Source: Clostridiales bacterium
GTDB taxonomy: Bacteria; Bacillota; Clostridia; Oscillospirales; Oscillospiraceae
DNA: 51,884 nucleotides
Direction: 5' to 3'
Assembly (NCBI GenBank): GCA_022785125.1
Contig: JALFRA010000030.1
Location: forward strand, 1 to 51,884
Of this stretch, positions 1-8,039 are shown one piece after another. Under the pieces are notes generated by a model. The model worked only from the letters and a program-made list of their open reading frames with translations. It made no database searches and had not been told where the DNA came from. Both the position numbers and the translations under genes were made by a program. Positions within the stretch are counted from its first letter, which is position 1. Every line of letters begins with the position of its first letter.

Positions 1-237
1 AATGAACACATCCACCAGCGAAGCTGGTGGTTGTCACTATGCGGGCATAGCCCTTTGTTCCTCGCGGACGCGTGCAACGCGTAATACGATCTGCCAACTG
101 CGTGAGGACTGCTACTTGCCGCCCGTAAACGGGCTGTTAGATGGGATTCTCAGTTGTTCTCCCATCTCGTCCTCTTTTAGTTGGTTCCTCACATACTCCG
201 CAATTCGGCTCTCATTTTTCCCGACTGTGTCCACATA
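1..237 (-). mobile_element. IS200-type element, right-end fragment (3' part of tnpA)
   Basis: Right part of an IS200/IS605-family element cut by the ICE. A hairpin at 12-30 (CCACCAGC, loop GAA, GCTGGTGG) matches the subterminal hairpin type that TnpA recognises. Codons 113-153 of tnpA follow at 112-237 on the minus strand. The matching left part, with its own hairpin at 27783-27801, lies beyond the ICE. Flanking chromosome to the left is outside the window. Confidence 0.88.
112..237 (-). pseudogene. tnpA: IS200 TnpA transposase, C-terminal part (interrupted)
   Basis: Minus-strand reading gives YVDTVGKNESRIAEYVRNQ and continues to a final FTGGK and a TAG stop. This is the C-terminal helix of Y1 HUH transposases, with the likely catalytic tyrosine in the AEYVRNQ stretch. 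It has no start of its own. Joined to the 112 codons at 27343-27678 it restores a 153-residue TnpA, a normal length for the family. The split separates the HUH histidines from the catalytic tyrosine, so neither half should work alone. Excision of the ICE would restore the gene exactly. Confidence 0.9.
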
Positions 238-258
238 TGGGCAATATATATTAGGAAA
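215..258. other. attL of the ICE, core TA at 236-237
   Basis: Left junction between IS200 tnpA (up to 237) and ICE DNA. The core dinucleotide TA at 236-237 is also found at the right junction (27341-27342). The first ICE bases, TGGGCAATATATATTAGGAA, are an imperfect inverted copy of the last ICE bases. Together they form a symmetrical attP when the element is circular. The serine recombinase gene starts its 3' end only about 55 bp away. Confidence 0.85.
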
Positions 259-291
259 ACCAGCAAACGGATTAGGTAATAGGGCTATATA

Positions 292-1989
292 TCAGCCCGC
301 AGCCCCTTGAACCATCGGGGCGTTGAGCTCGATATATTCAGCCATGCGGCGGAACTCGTCAGCGTATTTGAACTTCACGCTAATATTGCCGCCCTCGTAA
401 ACTTTGATATAATCAATGAGTTCGGCCAGAATTTCCCGTGTCAGTTTGTCGATGTTCTGATATTTGAGAAATGCGGTCAGGAAAGGACTTTCCGCGTCCA
501 CACCGTTTTCCAGTTGTTCCTGCTCGTCTGTCAGCGTCCGCAGGACATTATTTAGGGCCTCGGCTTGCCGTTCATAGTCCTCGCTCATGTGGCGGTAGTC
601 GTTGTGGGTGATTTCCCCGTCTTTCCAGTCTTGATAAAGGGCTTGCTTATATCGCATGATTTTAGCAAGCTCTTTTTCTTTTGCGGCGATGGCATCCTCC
701 AGCCGCTTTGACTTGCTTTTTTTGAGGGGCGCGGAATTGATACGGGACACCAGCTCCGAATAGGCGACGGCCAAATGTACCTGTTGTTGAATGGCAAATA
801 GGACGCCCGCCTCCAGGCGGTCACTCTTGATGGAGTGCATGGTGCAAGCCTTTTTTGAAAGACTTTTATATGTTCCGCACTGGTAATAGACATAGATGCC
901 TTTTGAAGCGATCCGGGACATCGCTCTGCCGCAGTCGGCGCATTTCAGAAAGCCGCTGAACAGATAAAGCTGCTTTGCCTTTGGAGCTGTTCGCGTGTCG
1001 CGCTTGAGCAGGCCCTGCACCTTATCAAAGGTTTCCCGGTCAATTATGGCCTCGTGGGTATTTTCTACGATAAACCAATCTTCCTCCGGCACCCGCTCCT
1101 GGATATGGATTTTATAGCTTTTCACCCGTTGACGGCCCTGTACCATATCCCCCACATAGACGCGATTTTTCAAGATCGTATCTATGGTAATTGTGCTCCA
1201 CATGGGATTGCTTTGGGCGTTGGGAGCATTGTATTTGAGCCCCTGCTGTTTCTTGTAGGCCGCAGGGCAAAGGACACCATGATCGTTCAGATAATAGGTA
1301 ATCCCGCGCTTGTTCATGCCAGACAGAAACATGGAAAAAATGCTTTTGACTACTTCGGCGGCCTCCGGGTCAATCAGCAAGGCGTGTTTGTCGCCGGGGT
1401 CTTTCACATATCCATACGGAGCATACGAGCCGATGAACTCACCGTTGCGGCGCTTCATATCAAACACCTGTCGGATTTTCTTTGAGGTCTGGTAGCAGTA
1501 TTGATCGTTCATTACATTCGTAATGGGGACGATAATATTTGATACGCTGTCGGGGTTGCGGTAGCTGTCCACGCCCTCCGCCAAGCTGATAAAACGGACG
1601 TTGAGCCGGACGAAAAGATTTTCAATCAGGTTTCCGGCATCGGTATAGTTTCGGGAAAGCCGGGACAGGTCTTTTACAATCACGCAGTTGATCCTGCCGC
1701 TGGATATATCGGACAGGAGCCGTTGGAAGTCCTCGCGGTTGGTGTCCGTACCTGTTTTTCCGTCATCCACATATACGTCCGCTTCCGCGCCCTCATAGAA
1801 CTCATCCAGGTGGGCTTGGTGGTATTGTTCCAGGAGCCGCCGCTGGTTTACCACGCTGTTGCTTTCATCGCGGCCACGGAGCAAATCTTCTTTAGAAAGG
1901 CGAATGTATTTCCCTAATCTCCAGCGCATCACATTGTATGAAGTTGGGGAACTGGCGCTCATTGTCCCCCGGTTTGCTGTTCTTGCCAT
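292..1989 (-). CDS. Large serine recombinase (integrase of the ICE)
   Basis: A 565-residue site-specific recombinase expected to integrate and excise the ICE. The N-terminal resolvase domain has the catalytic serine in YIRLSKED (Ser32) and the conserved LSRLSRNY stretch near residue 110. A recombinase domain follows, then a zinc ribbon (CADCGRAM, later QCGTYKS and KKACTMH), a coiled coil around residues 420-500 and a DUF4368-like tail. This resembles the TnpX/TndX class. It lies next to attL. A promoter at 2020-2048 precedes it, with GGAGG about 5 bases before the ATG. No excisionase was recognised. Confidence 0.93.
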   Translation of the reverse strand: MARTANRGTMSASSPTSYNVMRWRLGKYIRLSKEDLLRGRDESNSVVNQRRLLEQYHQAHLDEFYEGAEADVYVDDGKTGTDTNREDFQRLLSDISSGRINCVIVKDLSRLSRNYTDAGNLIENLFVRLNVRFISLAEGVDSYRNPDSVSNIIVPITNVMNDQYCYQTSKKIRQVFDMKRRNGEFIGSYAPYGYVKDPGDKHALLIDPEAAEVVKSIFSMFLSGMNKRGITYYLNDHGVLCPAAYKKQQGLKYNAPNAQSNPMWSTITIDTILKNRVYVGDMVQGRQRVKSYKIHIQERVPEEDWFIVENTHEAIIDRETFDKVQGLLKRDTRTAPKAKQLYLFSGFLKCADCGRAMSRIASKGIYVYYQCGTYKSLSKKACTMHSIKSDRLEAGVLFAIQQQVHLAVAYSELVSRINSAPLKKSKSKRLEDAIAAKEKELAKIMRYKQALYQDWKDGEITHNDYRHMSEDYERQAEALNNVLRTLTDEQEQLENGVDAESPFLTAFLKYQNIDKLTREILAELIDYIKVYEGGNISVKFKYADEFRRMAEYIELNAPMVQGAAG

Positions 1990-2019
1990 GTGTCCTCCTT
2001 CCTATCACATTACATCTAT

Positions 2020-2048
2020 ATTATACCTCTGCACCGGGGGTACAACAA
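2020..2048 (-). promoter_or_regulatory. Promoter of the serine recombinase gene
   Basis: On the minus strand there is a -35 TTGTTG (2043-2048), a 17-base spacer and a -10 TATAAT (2020-2025). Transcription would start about 20-25 bases before the recombinase ATG. The upstream stretch CGGAGTCATCC and the -35 are identical to those of the promoter at 11245-11273 before the relaxase operon. A degenerate copy of the 21-bp palindrome lies directly upstream at 2061-2081. Confidence 0.7.
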
Positions 2049-2060
2049 GGATGACTCCGC

Positions 2061-2081
2061 CTCTGGACAATGTGTCTGGAA
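2061..2081. repeat. Dispersed 21-bp palindrome, copy 1 (degenerate)
   Basis: Left arm CTCTGGACA, centre ATG, right arm TGTCTGGAA. The right arm has diverged from TGTCCAGAA. It lies 12 bp past the stop of the small gene at 2093-2359 and just upstream of the recombinase promoter. Confidence 0.6.
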
Positions 2082-2092
2082 GTGGCGGATCG

Positions 2093-2359
2093 TTACAGCC
2101 CGCTTTTCTGCCGCAGGAAAAAGCCCGTCAGCAATTCCTGGAGAGAGGGGCCGTCCTCGGCAAATTCCAGCTTGATGGCCATATCGCCATAGCGGAAACA
2201 ATAGGGGTTTTTCAACTGTTCCAGCATACGAGCAGCTCGCTTTTCCAGCGGTAACGAATTATCAAAAACAAAACCGCTTGCGTCAACAAGCGTTTCCTTA
2301 TCCACCGCGTCAAGATTGACGCTCTGCATCTTTTCAATCACTTGTGCGTTTAGCTTCAC
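2093..2359 (-). CDS. Small conserved ICE protein, function unknown
   Basis: An 88-residue soluble protein without signal peptide or membrane segment. The first half is helical and charged, and the second half contains NPYCFRYGDMAIKLEF and a leucine-rich end. It resembles small uncharacterised proteins found beside recombinases in clostridial ICEs, possibly a DUF6870-type family, but I cannot confirm the family. The start has an AAAGGAGG-type site. Its place between the recombinase and another small protein might suit an excision or regulatory role, but that is only inference. Confidence 0.7.
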   Translation of the reverse strand: MKLNAQVIEKMQSVNLDAVDKETLVDASGFVFDNSLPLEKRAARMLEQLKNPYCFRYGDMAIKLEFAEDGPSLQELLTGFFLRQKSGL

Positions 2360-2451
2360 AGAAAACCTCCTTTGCAGTTATTCGCCAGTATTTCCGATGA
2401 TGAGCAGAAAGGGCCAGCACTGCAAAAGTGCTGGCCCTTGTTCGTCTGCAC

Positions 2452-2472
2452 CTCTGGACAAAGTGTCCAGAA
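2452..2472 (+). repeat. Dispersed 21-bp palindrome, copy 2 (AAG centre)
   Basis: CTCTGGACA, AAG, TGTCCAGAA. It ends one base beyond the stop codon of the gene at 2474-2674. A separate hairpin (GGGCCAGCAC / GTGCTGGCCC) lies at 2411-2438, about 13 bp away, and could act as a terminator. Confidence 0.9.
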
Positions 2473-2473
2473 C

Positions 2474-2674
2474 TTAATAGGGGCTGTTTTCGTAGTGCTG
2501 CTGGGCCTCTTCCAGCCCACGGATGTCAAAGACCTCGTAGAGCTCCGCCACCACACGCCGGATGTCATTGGGAGAAAAACCGCAGTTCTCCATCGCGTAA
2601 ATGACATAGCCACGGCAGGCGTTGTTGCTCCACGGCTGGGCCGGCATAGCGGCCAACATAGCATCGTATTCCAT
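2474..2674 (-). CDS. Small conserved ICE protein, 66 residues
   Basis: A short protein starting MEYDAMLAAMPAQPW and continuing ACRGYVIYAMENCGF. The start is chosen because AAGGAGG lies 8-9 bases before this ATG; a longer reading frame to 2773 lacks such a site. It has no signal or membrane segment. Similar small proteins occur near sigma-like factors in Tn1549-type elements, and their function is unknown. An inverted repeat with 11-bp arms (2708-2718 and 2760-2770) lies upstream, between this gene and the sigma-like gene. Confidence 0.65.
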   Translation of the reverse strand: MEYDAMLAAMPAQPWSNNACRGYVIYAMENCGFSPNDIRRVVAELYEVFDIRGLEEAQQHYENSPY

Positions 2675-2878
2675 CGGTATTTCCTCCTTGATAAGACTAA
2701 AAATGGAGGGAGCGCCGCGCTCATTTTCTTGCCCCGTCATAAGACAGCCATCCTCGGCGGCGGCGCTCCCCACACAAGGCGGGGCGGCGGCCTTTGGCCC
2801 CCGCGCCCACCCTGCGGAGAGGGGAAATTACTTCCTCTCATATACCACCAGAAAAAAAGGCGAAATGGAGCCCCTAAA

Positions 2879-3301
2879 TCAAAAATTTTCCCGCAAATAT
2901 TTTTTCATGTTTTCCTTTCCGCACTCCACAGAACGGCGGACAACACTTTTGTCCGTACCCTCCTCGCGGGCGATCTGGCGGTAGCTCTTGCCCTGGATCA
3001 AATGAGCGTCCACGCGGCGGCCCTGGATCTCCGGCAGGGAGTTAAGGGCGTTCCACAGCCGGAAGAACAGCTCCTTGCGATCCAGGAGCTCCTGGGGGCT
3101 GGGCTCGTGCAGGCAGGCGGAGTATTCGATCCCATCGTCACAATCAAGGGAATAGTACGCCTTATTGCAGCGCACCCGCTCGACATAGGCTGCCTCGGCC
3201 CGCTTGCTTGCCAGAAGCACCTCGGCCACTTCGTCGGAAACCTCCATATATTCATCCGTTACATACCAGGAATAAAAGTCTTTCAGATTGATGGTCGTCA
3301 T
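2879..3301 (-). CDS. Sigma-70-like factor (region 4 type) of the ICE
   Basis: A 140-residue protein. The C-terminal half (about 75-135) reads as a sigma region 4 helix-turn-helix, with LPEIQGRRVDAHLIQGKSY followed by RQIAREEGTDKSVVRRSVE. The N-terminal half is short and acidic, so a full region 2 is not evident. The start MTTINLKDF has GGAGG 9 bases upstream; a longer reading to 3346 is less likely. Such small factors are common in clostridial ICEs and probably regulate element genes. A palindrome copy and a possible promoter lie upstream. Confidence 0.8.
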   Translation of the reverse strand: MTTINLKDFYSWYVTDEYMEVSDEVAEVLLASKRAEAAYVERVRCNKAYYSLDCDDGIEYSACLHEPSPQELLDRKELFFRLWNALNSLPEIQGRRVDAHLIQGKSYRQIAREEGTDKSVVRRSVECGKENMKKYLRENF

Positions 3302-3392
3302 AATCGTTACCTCCATTTTGTTTTGTGGTTGGTTGGCCGGAAACAAAATGGAGGGCTGGCGGGGAGCGGCACCCTGGGGAGCCGCCCCGCAC

Positions 3393-3413
3393 TTCTGGAC
3401 AAAGTGTCCAGGG
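3393..3413 (+). repeat. Dispersed 21-bp palindrome, copy 3 (AAG centre)
   Basis: TTCTGGACA, AAG, TGTCCAGGG; the last two bases of the right arm are changed. It lies about 90 bp upstream of the sigma-like gene start and marks the last backbone repeat before the cargo block, where none is found until 9361. Confidence 0.85.
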
Positions 3414-3789
3414 AGAAAAACAAAATGCGCCTACGCGACACAAAGCCGCACAAGCGCACGAAATTATACATTCGTTATTGTGATACTTTATTTCATGTTC
3501 GTAGTCGGACTGTCCCGGAGGGGGAGCTACGCTTTTTTTTGCTGGTGCAAATCATGGGTACTGTGAAAAAAGGAAAAAATAGACACGGCGGCAATCCTCC
3601 TATATGCCGCCGTGGATTTACACGGTGTTAGGTCGTCGTTGGTTTAGGATAGACGAAAAGAAGCGGCGGCTCTGATTTCTCAAAACCGCCGCAGAAATGA
3701 AAAAGTCATTGAAACATGGAAAATCGCCCTGCCCCTGACAACGGTTTTTTTCTTTCCCCGTCAGGGGCAGGTTTGCACATTATAATCAG
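3414..3789. other. Intergenic region: possible promoter and three hairpins
   Basis: No gene is seen in this 376-bp stretch. A TATAAT on the minus strand at 3463-3468 could serve the sigma-like gene, although its -35 is weak. Three hairpins follow: arms at 3585-3593/3605-3613 with a downstream minus-strand T tract, arms at 3663-3669/3686-3692, and 12-bp arms at 3728-3739/3760-3771. They separate the backbone from the cargo ABC operon. Confidence 0.6.
3570..3613 (-). terminator. Intrinsic terminator after the ABC exporter operon
   Basis: The stem ACGGCGGCA / TGCCGCCGT (3605-3613 and 3585-3593) is followed on the minus strand by GTCTATTTTTTCC. It lies about 180 bp downstream of the last ABC gene. 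A second hairpin at 3728-3771, closer to the gene, has a long loop and no clear T tract. Confidence 0.65.
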
Positions 3790-4800
3790 TTAAATATGTT
3801 TCTTCTGTCGCTTAGATACAAACAGATAGAACAAGAACCAAAGAACACAATGGAGAGTGAGAATAACGATGTCCTTAATCGCTGTTGATGCAGTTCCATT
3901 TGCTAAATCCATAATGCCCTCAAAGGTGGCGCTGGACGGGATCAGGTAGCAAATGTAGGAAATGGCTTTGTTTTCTGCACCGACCAGATAATTCAAGATT
4001 GGAACCGCCATAAATACGATCATCACGATTTTAATATAGACCACACCCACCATCATGCCGTCGGAAAGTTTGCCCACAAATAGACCGATCAGAGCCGACA
4101 CAAATGCAGAAAGGACGATCAATGCCAGCATGACTGCTGCCCCTGTGAAAGAGAGCCGGAAGCAGATTGCCGCCGTAAGAACAGCGGACAGGCAGCCGAA
4201 CACAAAACCCACAAAGATTTTCTGCATCATGTACTGCCTGTGTGTCATGGGCAGTATTTCATTGATCAGCGCAACACCGTCCTCTTTTTCAGAAATAATG
4301 TTCATGGCATTAAAGGTACAGCCCATGAACATTGCCACGATCAGCGTGATGGCAATAAAGATATTCTGATAGCCTGCCATCATATCCGGGCGCTCCAATA
4401 CCTGCACATTGGCCTGTGCTGCCCATTCCCTCTGCTCATAAAGAGTCGGGAGGGTGTTGGCTGTCTGCTGGAACATATCCAGTTCATCGCCGGAAAGGAT
4501 TGTCTGGATGCTGCCGTTAGCCATTTCCACGCCGATCAGGTTTGTTGAAGGTTCGTTGATGGCCGCAATCAGTTCTTCCTGTGTGGGATAAACGGTAACA
4601 GTCCCATACCGTTCCAGCCATGTGTTGACTTCCGAAGTGGTGGTTTTTTCCGTTACTCCAAAATGAAATTCCCCCAACGAAGAAAGGTCAATGGAGCCGA
4701 CAAAATTCAATGCCACAGCGACCACAATAGGCAGGAGAAATGACATGATACAGAACTTGTCTTTTCGGACACTTTTCAGTTGATAGATCAGTCCTTTCAT
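3790..4800 (-). CDS. ABC-2 type exporter permease (second subunit)
   Basis: A 336-residue membrane protein with one N-terminal membrane segment, a soluble loop of about 110 residues and five segments in the second half, the usual ABC-2 permease layout. It begins MKGLIYQLKSVRKDKFCIM. It is 2 bp from the upstream permease gene, and both are co-transcribed with the ATPase. Related clostridial cargo exporters are often labelled as fluoroquinolone-type ABC permeases, but the substrate here cannot be read from sequence. A peptide antibiotic or bacteriocin is equally possible given the partner two-component system. Confidence 0.85.
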   Translation of the reverse strand: MKGLIYQLKSVRKDKFCIMSFLLPIVVAVALNFVGSIDLSSLGEFHFGVTEKTTTSEVNTWLERYGTVTVYPTQEELIAAINEPSTNLIGVEMANGSIQTILSGDELDMFQQTANTLPTLYEQREWAAQANVQVLERPDMMAGYQNIFIAITLIVAMFMGCTFNAMNIISEKEDGVALINEILPMTHRQYMMQKIFVGFVFGCLSAVLTAAICFRLSFTGAAVMLALIVLSAFVSALIGLFVGKLSDGMMVGVVYIKIVMIVFMAVPILNYLVGAENKAISYICYLIPSSATFEGIMDLANGTASTAIKDIVILTLHCVLWFLFYLFVSKRQKKHI

Positions 4801-4802
4801 TG

Positions 4803-5795
4803 TCAGCCCTCCTTTCCCATTTCCTTGCGGAACGCAGCTTCTACAAGGATAAAGAGTAAAATGATTGCACCTATCGCACCGACATAGTAGACCGGGCTTG
4901 TAGTCGGGACACCGAAAAAGGCGTTTTTCAGGCCCATATACACATGGTAAAACGGGTGATAATCAATCCACGCCATCTTGACAGAAGTATTCGCTGCCAG
5001 AAATACCGGCGTAGCCGCAAAGAGCGCAATTACCAGATACGCCAATGAAAATTGCTTAAAGTCCCGCAGGAGCATGGTACAGCCGAAGCCTGCCAGTGCC
5101 ATGATCAAGGAGAGGATAGCGGTCTGTACCAGCACCGCAGGCAAAATCGACATCCCGCCCAGCCCCACATTGAACAGAACCATCAAGGCCGTAAAAACCA
5201 GATCGGTAATCAGAAAGAGCATAATTTTAGAGCATACAAACAAGCTTTTATGCAGCGGCATAATGGCATGAACGCGGATCACTCCCATCTGCTTTTCCTT
5301 AAACAGAACCGAAGCAATCCCCAAAAATCCAACAGCTACAATCTCAATAAAGAGAAGTTCACAGGTGATCTCCCGGCGCTGCTTCATTTCAGGGCTGTTG
5401 CTGCCGACGATTTTAGCTGTATCATTTCCATCTGGGGAAAGCAGGGACAGCGCATAGTCTGCTCTGTGTCTGTCTGCTTTTTCGGTCGCCGCATAGAACA
5501 GGACATGAGGCGTCTTGCCGCTGGCGTCAATCCCGACACCGTTCGTATCACTGGCAAGGGCAGTATTCAGTTCTTCTAAAGAAGACACGGGCCGAACGAA
5601 GGAGGAAACCTCTGTCTGCGTCCCAGCCGGATCATACAGATACACATTGTAGAGCCGGGCGTCCATGAATTTCACATAGCCGAAATTGATGAACAGCGTG
5701 TATAAAACAAGGGAACCCAGCGCCACCAGAAAGAATTTTCCGGACATCATCATCCGGCAGTCTTTTTTGAACAGAGAACAAAGGCTTTTCCACAT
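4803..5795 (-). CDS. ABC-2 type exporter permease (first subunit)
   Basis: A 330-residue permease with an N-terminal membrane segment (about 22-40), an extracellular loop to about residue 145 and five or six C-terminal segments. The start codon overlaps the ATPase stop by one base and the next permease follows after 2 bp, so the three subunits are translationally coupled. The two permeases share the same layout but little sequence, so the working exporter is probably a heterodimer with two ATPase copies. Base composition is less GC-rich than the conjugation genes, in line with separately acquired cargo. Confidence 0.85.
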   Translation of the reverse strand: MWKSLCSLFKKDCRMMMSGKFFLVALGSLVLYTLFINFGYVKFMDARLYNVYLYDPAGTQTEVSSFVRPVSSLEELNTALASDTNGVGIDASGKTPHVLFYAATEKADRHRADYALSLLSPDGNDTAKIVGSNSPEMKQRREITCELLFIEIVAVGFLGIASVLFKEKQMGVIRVHAIMPLHKSLFVCSKIMLFLITDLVFTALMVLFNVGLGGMSILPAVLVQTAILSLIMALAGFGCTMLLRDFKQFSLAYLVIALFAATPVFLAANTSVKMAWIDYHPFYHVYMGLKNAFFGVPTTSPVYYVGAIGAIILLFILVEAAFRKEMGKEG

Positions 5796-6649
5796 TAAGA
5801 CAGCCCCCTTCCCGTGTACTGGATAAAGACATCCTCCAGTGTCGGCTCCTGTGAATGGATGCTGATGATTTCATCATACGCAAAAGGAATACCGGCTTTC
5901 AGTTCAGGCGCTTCTATGGTCTGCTTCTTTCGCTTGCCCTGATGAAGATAGGAAACCACAATGCGGTGATTGCTGTTTTTTTCTTTCAGATTTTGGGGTG
6001 TGTCCAGCGCAACGATATTTCCATTCGTGATAAACGCCACGCGGTCACAGAGCAGGTCAGCATCCAGCATATTGTGTGTTGTGAGAAATACCGTTGTGCC
6101 TTTTTGTCGTTCTTCCTCGATGATTTTCCGAAAAAGCACTGCACCGGCGGGATCGAGGCCGCTGGTGGGTTCGTCCAGAAATAAAAGCTTCGGATTGCTG
6201 ATCAAAGCTCTCGCCATACTCACACGCTGCCTCATCCCTTTGGAGTAGGAGGACACCGGCTTATTGAGAAAGTCTTTCTTGAATTCCAGTTCTTCCAGCA
6301 GCTCTTTTACATCCCGCAGTTGTTCTTTGGGATAAAAGGACGCAAAATAGTTCAGATTGTCCACTGCGCTTAAATTGGCGTACAGATATGGAAATTCAAA
6401 CAGGACGCCGATCTGCTGAAAAAACTCCTGTGTCTGTGCGGTTCTCAAATCCTTTCCAAATAGGGAAACCTCGCCGCCATGCCCTTTCAAGATGCCGGTC
6501 AGTATCTTTTGGGTGGTGGACTTCCCGGAGCCATTCGGCCCCAGGAATCCGAAAATCTCTCCATCTGCCACAGAGAAATTCAAGCCGTGTAACGCCTGCT
6601 TATCCTTTCTGTAGGAAAAGGTCAGGTTTTTAACCTCGATCATCTTCAT
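5795..6649 (-). CDS. ABC exporter ATP-binding subunit
   Basis: A 284-residue nucleotide-binding protein. Walker A is GPNGSGKST (about 38-46), the signature is SYSKGMRQR (about 133), and Walker B is LLFLDEPTSGLD (about 155), with the switch histidine in LTTHN. The C-terminal 70 residues carry the extension typical of drug and bacteriocin exporters. It would power the two downstream permeases. Its 5' end overlaps the small membrane protein gene by 20 bp. The tandem 11-bp repeats at 6852-6895 suggest that the neighbouring response regulator controls the operon. Confidence 0.93.
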   Translation of the reverse strand: MKMIEVKNLTFSYRKDKQALHGLNFSVADGEIFGFLGPNGSGKSTTQKILTGILKGHGGEVSLFGKDLRTAQTQEFFQQIGVLFEFPYLYANLSAVDNLNYFASFYPKEQLRDVKELLEELEFKKDFLNKPVSSYSKGMRQRVSMARALISNPKLLFLDEPTSGLDPAGAVLFRKIIEEERQKGTTVFLTTHNMLDADLLCDRVAFITNGNIVALDTPQNLKEKNSNHRIVVSYLHQGKRKKQTIEAPELKAGIPFAYDEIISIHSQEPTLEDVFIQYTGRGLS

Positions 6650-6791
6650 CCCCCCATTTTCCGGTCTGGTTCTTTTTCTTCTCCTGTTCCCGTTTGCTCC
6701 ACCATTTCATAAACTTTACCTTGAGCGGGATGCAGATTACCAGCGCCACAACAATCAAAAGCCACCAGTACCATTCCATACCTAAAAACAT
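6630..6791 (-). CDS. Small single-pass membrane protein, first gene of the exporter operon
   Basis: A 53-residue peptide with one membrane segment (YWWLLIVVALVICIPL) followed by a basic and then acidic tail. The start is the ATG with AGGAGG 8 bases upstream; an earlier in-frame start at 6821 lies upstream of that site. It overlaps the ATPase gene by 20 bp, so translation is coupled. Function is unknown. Its position suggests an accessory subunit or stabiliser of the exporter. Confidence 0.75.
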   Translation of the reverse strand: MFLGMEWYWWLLIVVALVICIPLKVKFMKWWSKREQEKKKNQTGKWGDEDDRG

Positions 6792-6851
6792 AATCGTTAC
6801 CTCCTTTGTCTGGAGGGTCATTCCCTCCTTGTGGGATAAAGGTACGAAAAT

Positions 6852-6895
6852 GCGTTGAAGTCGGTGTGAGGTCGCTGTGAAGTTGGTGTGAAATC
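6852..6895. promoter_or_regulatory. Four tandem 11-bp repeats, likely response-regulator operator
   Basis: Four units in direct tandem: GCGTTGAAGTC, GGTGTGAGGTC, GCTGTGAAGTT and GGTGTGAAATC. The period of 11 bp is typical of OmpR/PhoB-family dimers binding one face of the helix. The block lies about 60 bp before the exporter operon start, and a TTTATC -10-like box (6835-6840 on the minus strand) follows. The adjacent two-component system is the obvious candidate regulator. Confidence 0.75.
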
Positions 6896-6962
6896 TTCCC
6901 GGCAGAAGAAAAGGCCCTGATCTCCATTTGGAAACCAGAGCCTATGAGAGAATATGGACTTG

Positions 6963-8039
6963 TTATTTTACTATGGGGAGGGAAAAATAAAAGGTCACGC
7001 CTCCCGGCTGATTTTCTGCGCCATAGTGTAGGTGCTGCATGGACAAGACCTGTGCAACAATGGCAAGGCCCAGCCCGGAACCGCTGTATTTGGAATTTTT
7101 ATCACGATAGAATTTCGACCATATCTTTGACAGGCTTTCTTCCGGGATAGGCGGCCCCTGATTGAAGATAGAGAAGTCCAAAAAACCGTCTTTTTCAAGC
7201 AGGGAAAGTCTCAAAATCCCGCCCGGTCTGTTATTTCGTTTGGCATTGACAATCAGATTATTCAAGACCTGCTCCATCCGCCCTTTGTCCGTATTGACAT
7301 AGACAGGATGCTCCGGCAACTCGTATTCCAAAACAAAATCTGCGTCCGGGGTGTCGATCAACAGCCGCCCCGCCACTGTTTCCAAAAAGTCTACAAAGTC
7401 AAACCGCTCCAGGCGGAGCTGGGCAGCCCCATTTTCCAGCGCCGACAAATCAAGCAATGTAGTGATCAAGCGGCTCATGCGTTCTGTTTCTGTTATGATG
7501 ACCTCAGAATACTTTTGCCGCTTTGCTTCGTCTGTTTCGTCCTGTAATCCTTCGGCATAGGCCCGGATCACGCCCAGCGGAGTTTTCATTTCATGGGAGA
7601 GGCTGTCCACCAGCTCTTTACGCTCGGCAAGCAGCCTTTTTTTCTGCTCCACATCCTGCTCTAATCTCTGGTTGGCATCTTCCAAAGAAGAAAACGCTTG
7701 TTGCAGATTTTCAGCCATCGTGTTCAGGCTCTCCGCAAGTTCTCCAAATTCATCACGGCTTTTCACACGGCAGGGGTGGGAAAAATTAAGCTCTGCCATG
7801 TTCCGGGCAGCTTCATTCAGTTCCGAAACCGGCTTTGTGATAAAGCGGGCCATAAGCAGGTCAATGGCACAGATCAGCACCACCACAAAAGACAGCCAGA
7901 TGATAAAAGAAATATCTGTATTCACTGGCAGCTTGGTGGACAGTATATAAGAAACAATTAGGGCAACGCCAATCAGTTTGGAGGCCAGCAGGATCTTCTT
8001 TCGTATGGTAAAGATATTCATGCTTTCATTGATTTTCAT
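6963..8039 (-). CDS. Sensor histidine kinase
   Basis: A 358-residue membrane kinase. Two membrane segments (about 17-35 and 44-66) flank a very short external loop, so it probably senses within the membrane or through the exporter. HAMP follows, then HisKA with LSHEMKTPLG (phosphorylated histidine near residue 150) and HATPase with NLIVNAKRNN and GSGLGLAIV. Its start overlaps the response regulator stop by 4 bp. Intramembrane-sensing kinases of this size are often paired with ABC exporters for antimicrobial peptides, which fits the neighbours. Confidence 0.92.
   Translation of the reverse strand: MKINESMNIFTIRKKILLASKLIGVALIVSYILSTKLPVNTDISFIIWLSFVVVLICAIDLLMARFITKPVSELNEAARNMAELNFSHPCRVKSRDEFGELAESLNTMAENLQQAFSSLEDANQRLEQDVEQKKRLLAERKELVDSLSHEMKTPLGVIRAYAEGLQDETDEAKRQKYSEVIITETERMSRLITTLLDLSALENGAAQLRLERFDFVDFLETVAGRLLIDTPDADFVLEYELPEHPVYVNTDKGRMEQVLNNLIVNAKRNNRPGGILRLSLLEKDGFLDFSIFNQGPPIPEESLSKIWSKFYRDKNSKYSGSGLGLAIVAQVLSMQHLHYGAENQPGGVTFYFSLPIVK

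Noticed and set aside
1-111. Open frame on the plus strand at the window start
   Set aside because: It covers the IS200 end hairpin and the antisense of tnpA; no ribosome site or family features.
2929-2956. CGGACAA / TTGTCCG inverted repeat as another copy of the palindrome
   Set aside because: It lies inside the sigma-like coding region, the arms differ from TCTGGACA, and it is not repeated.
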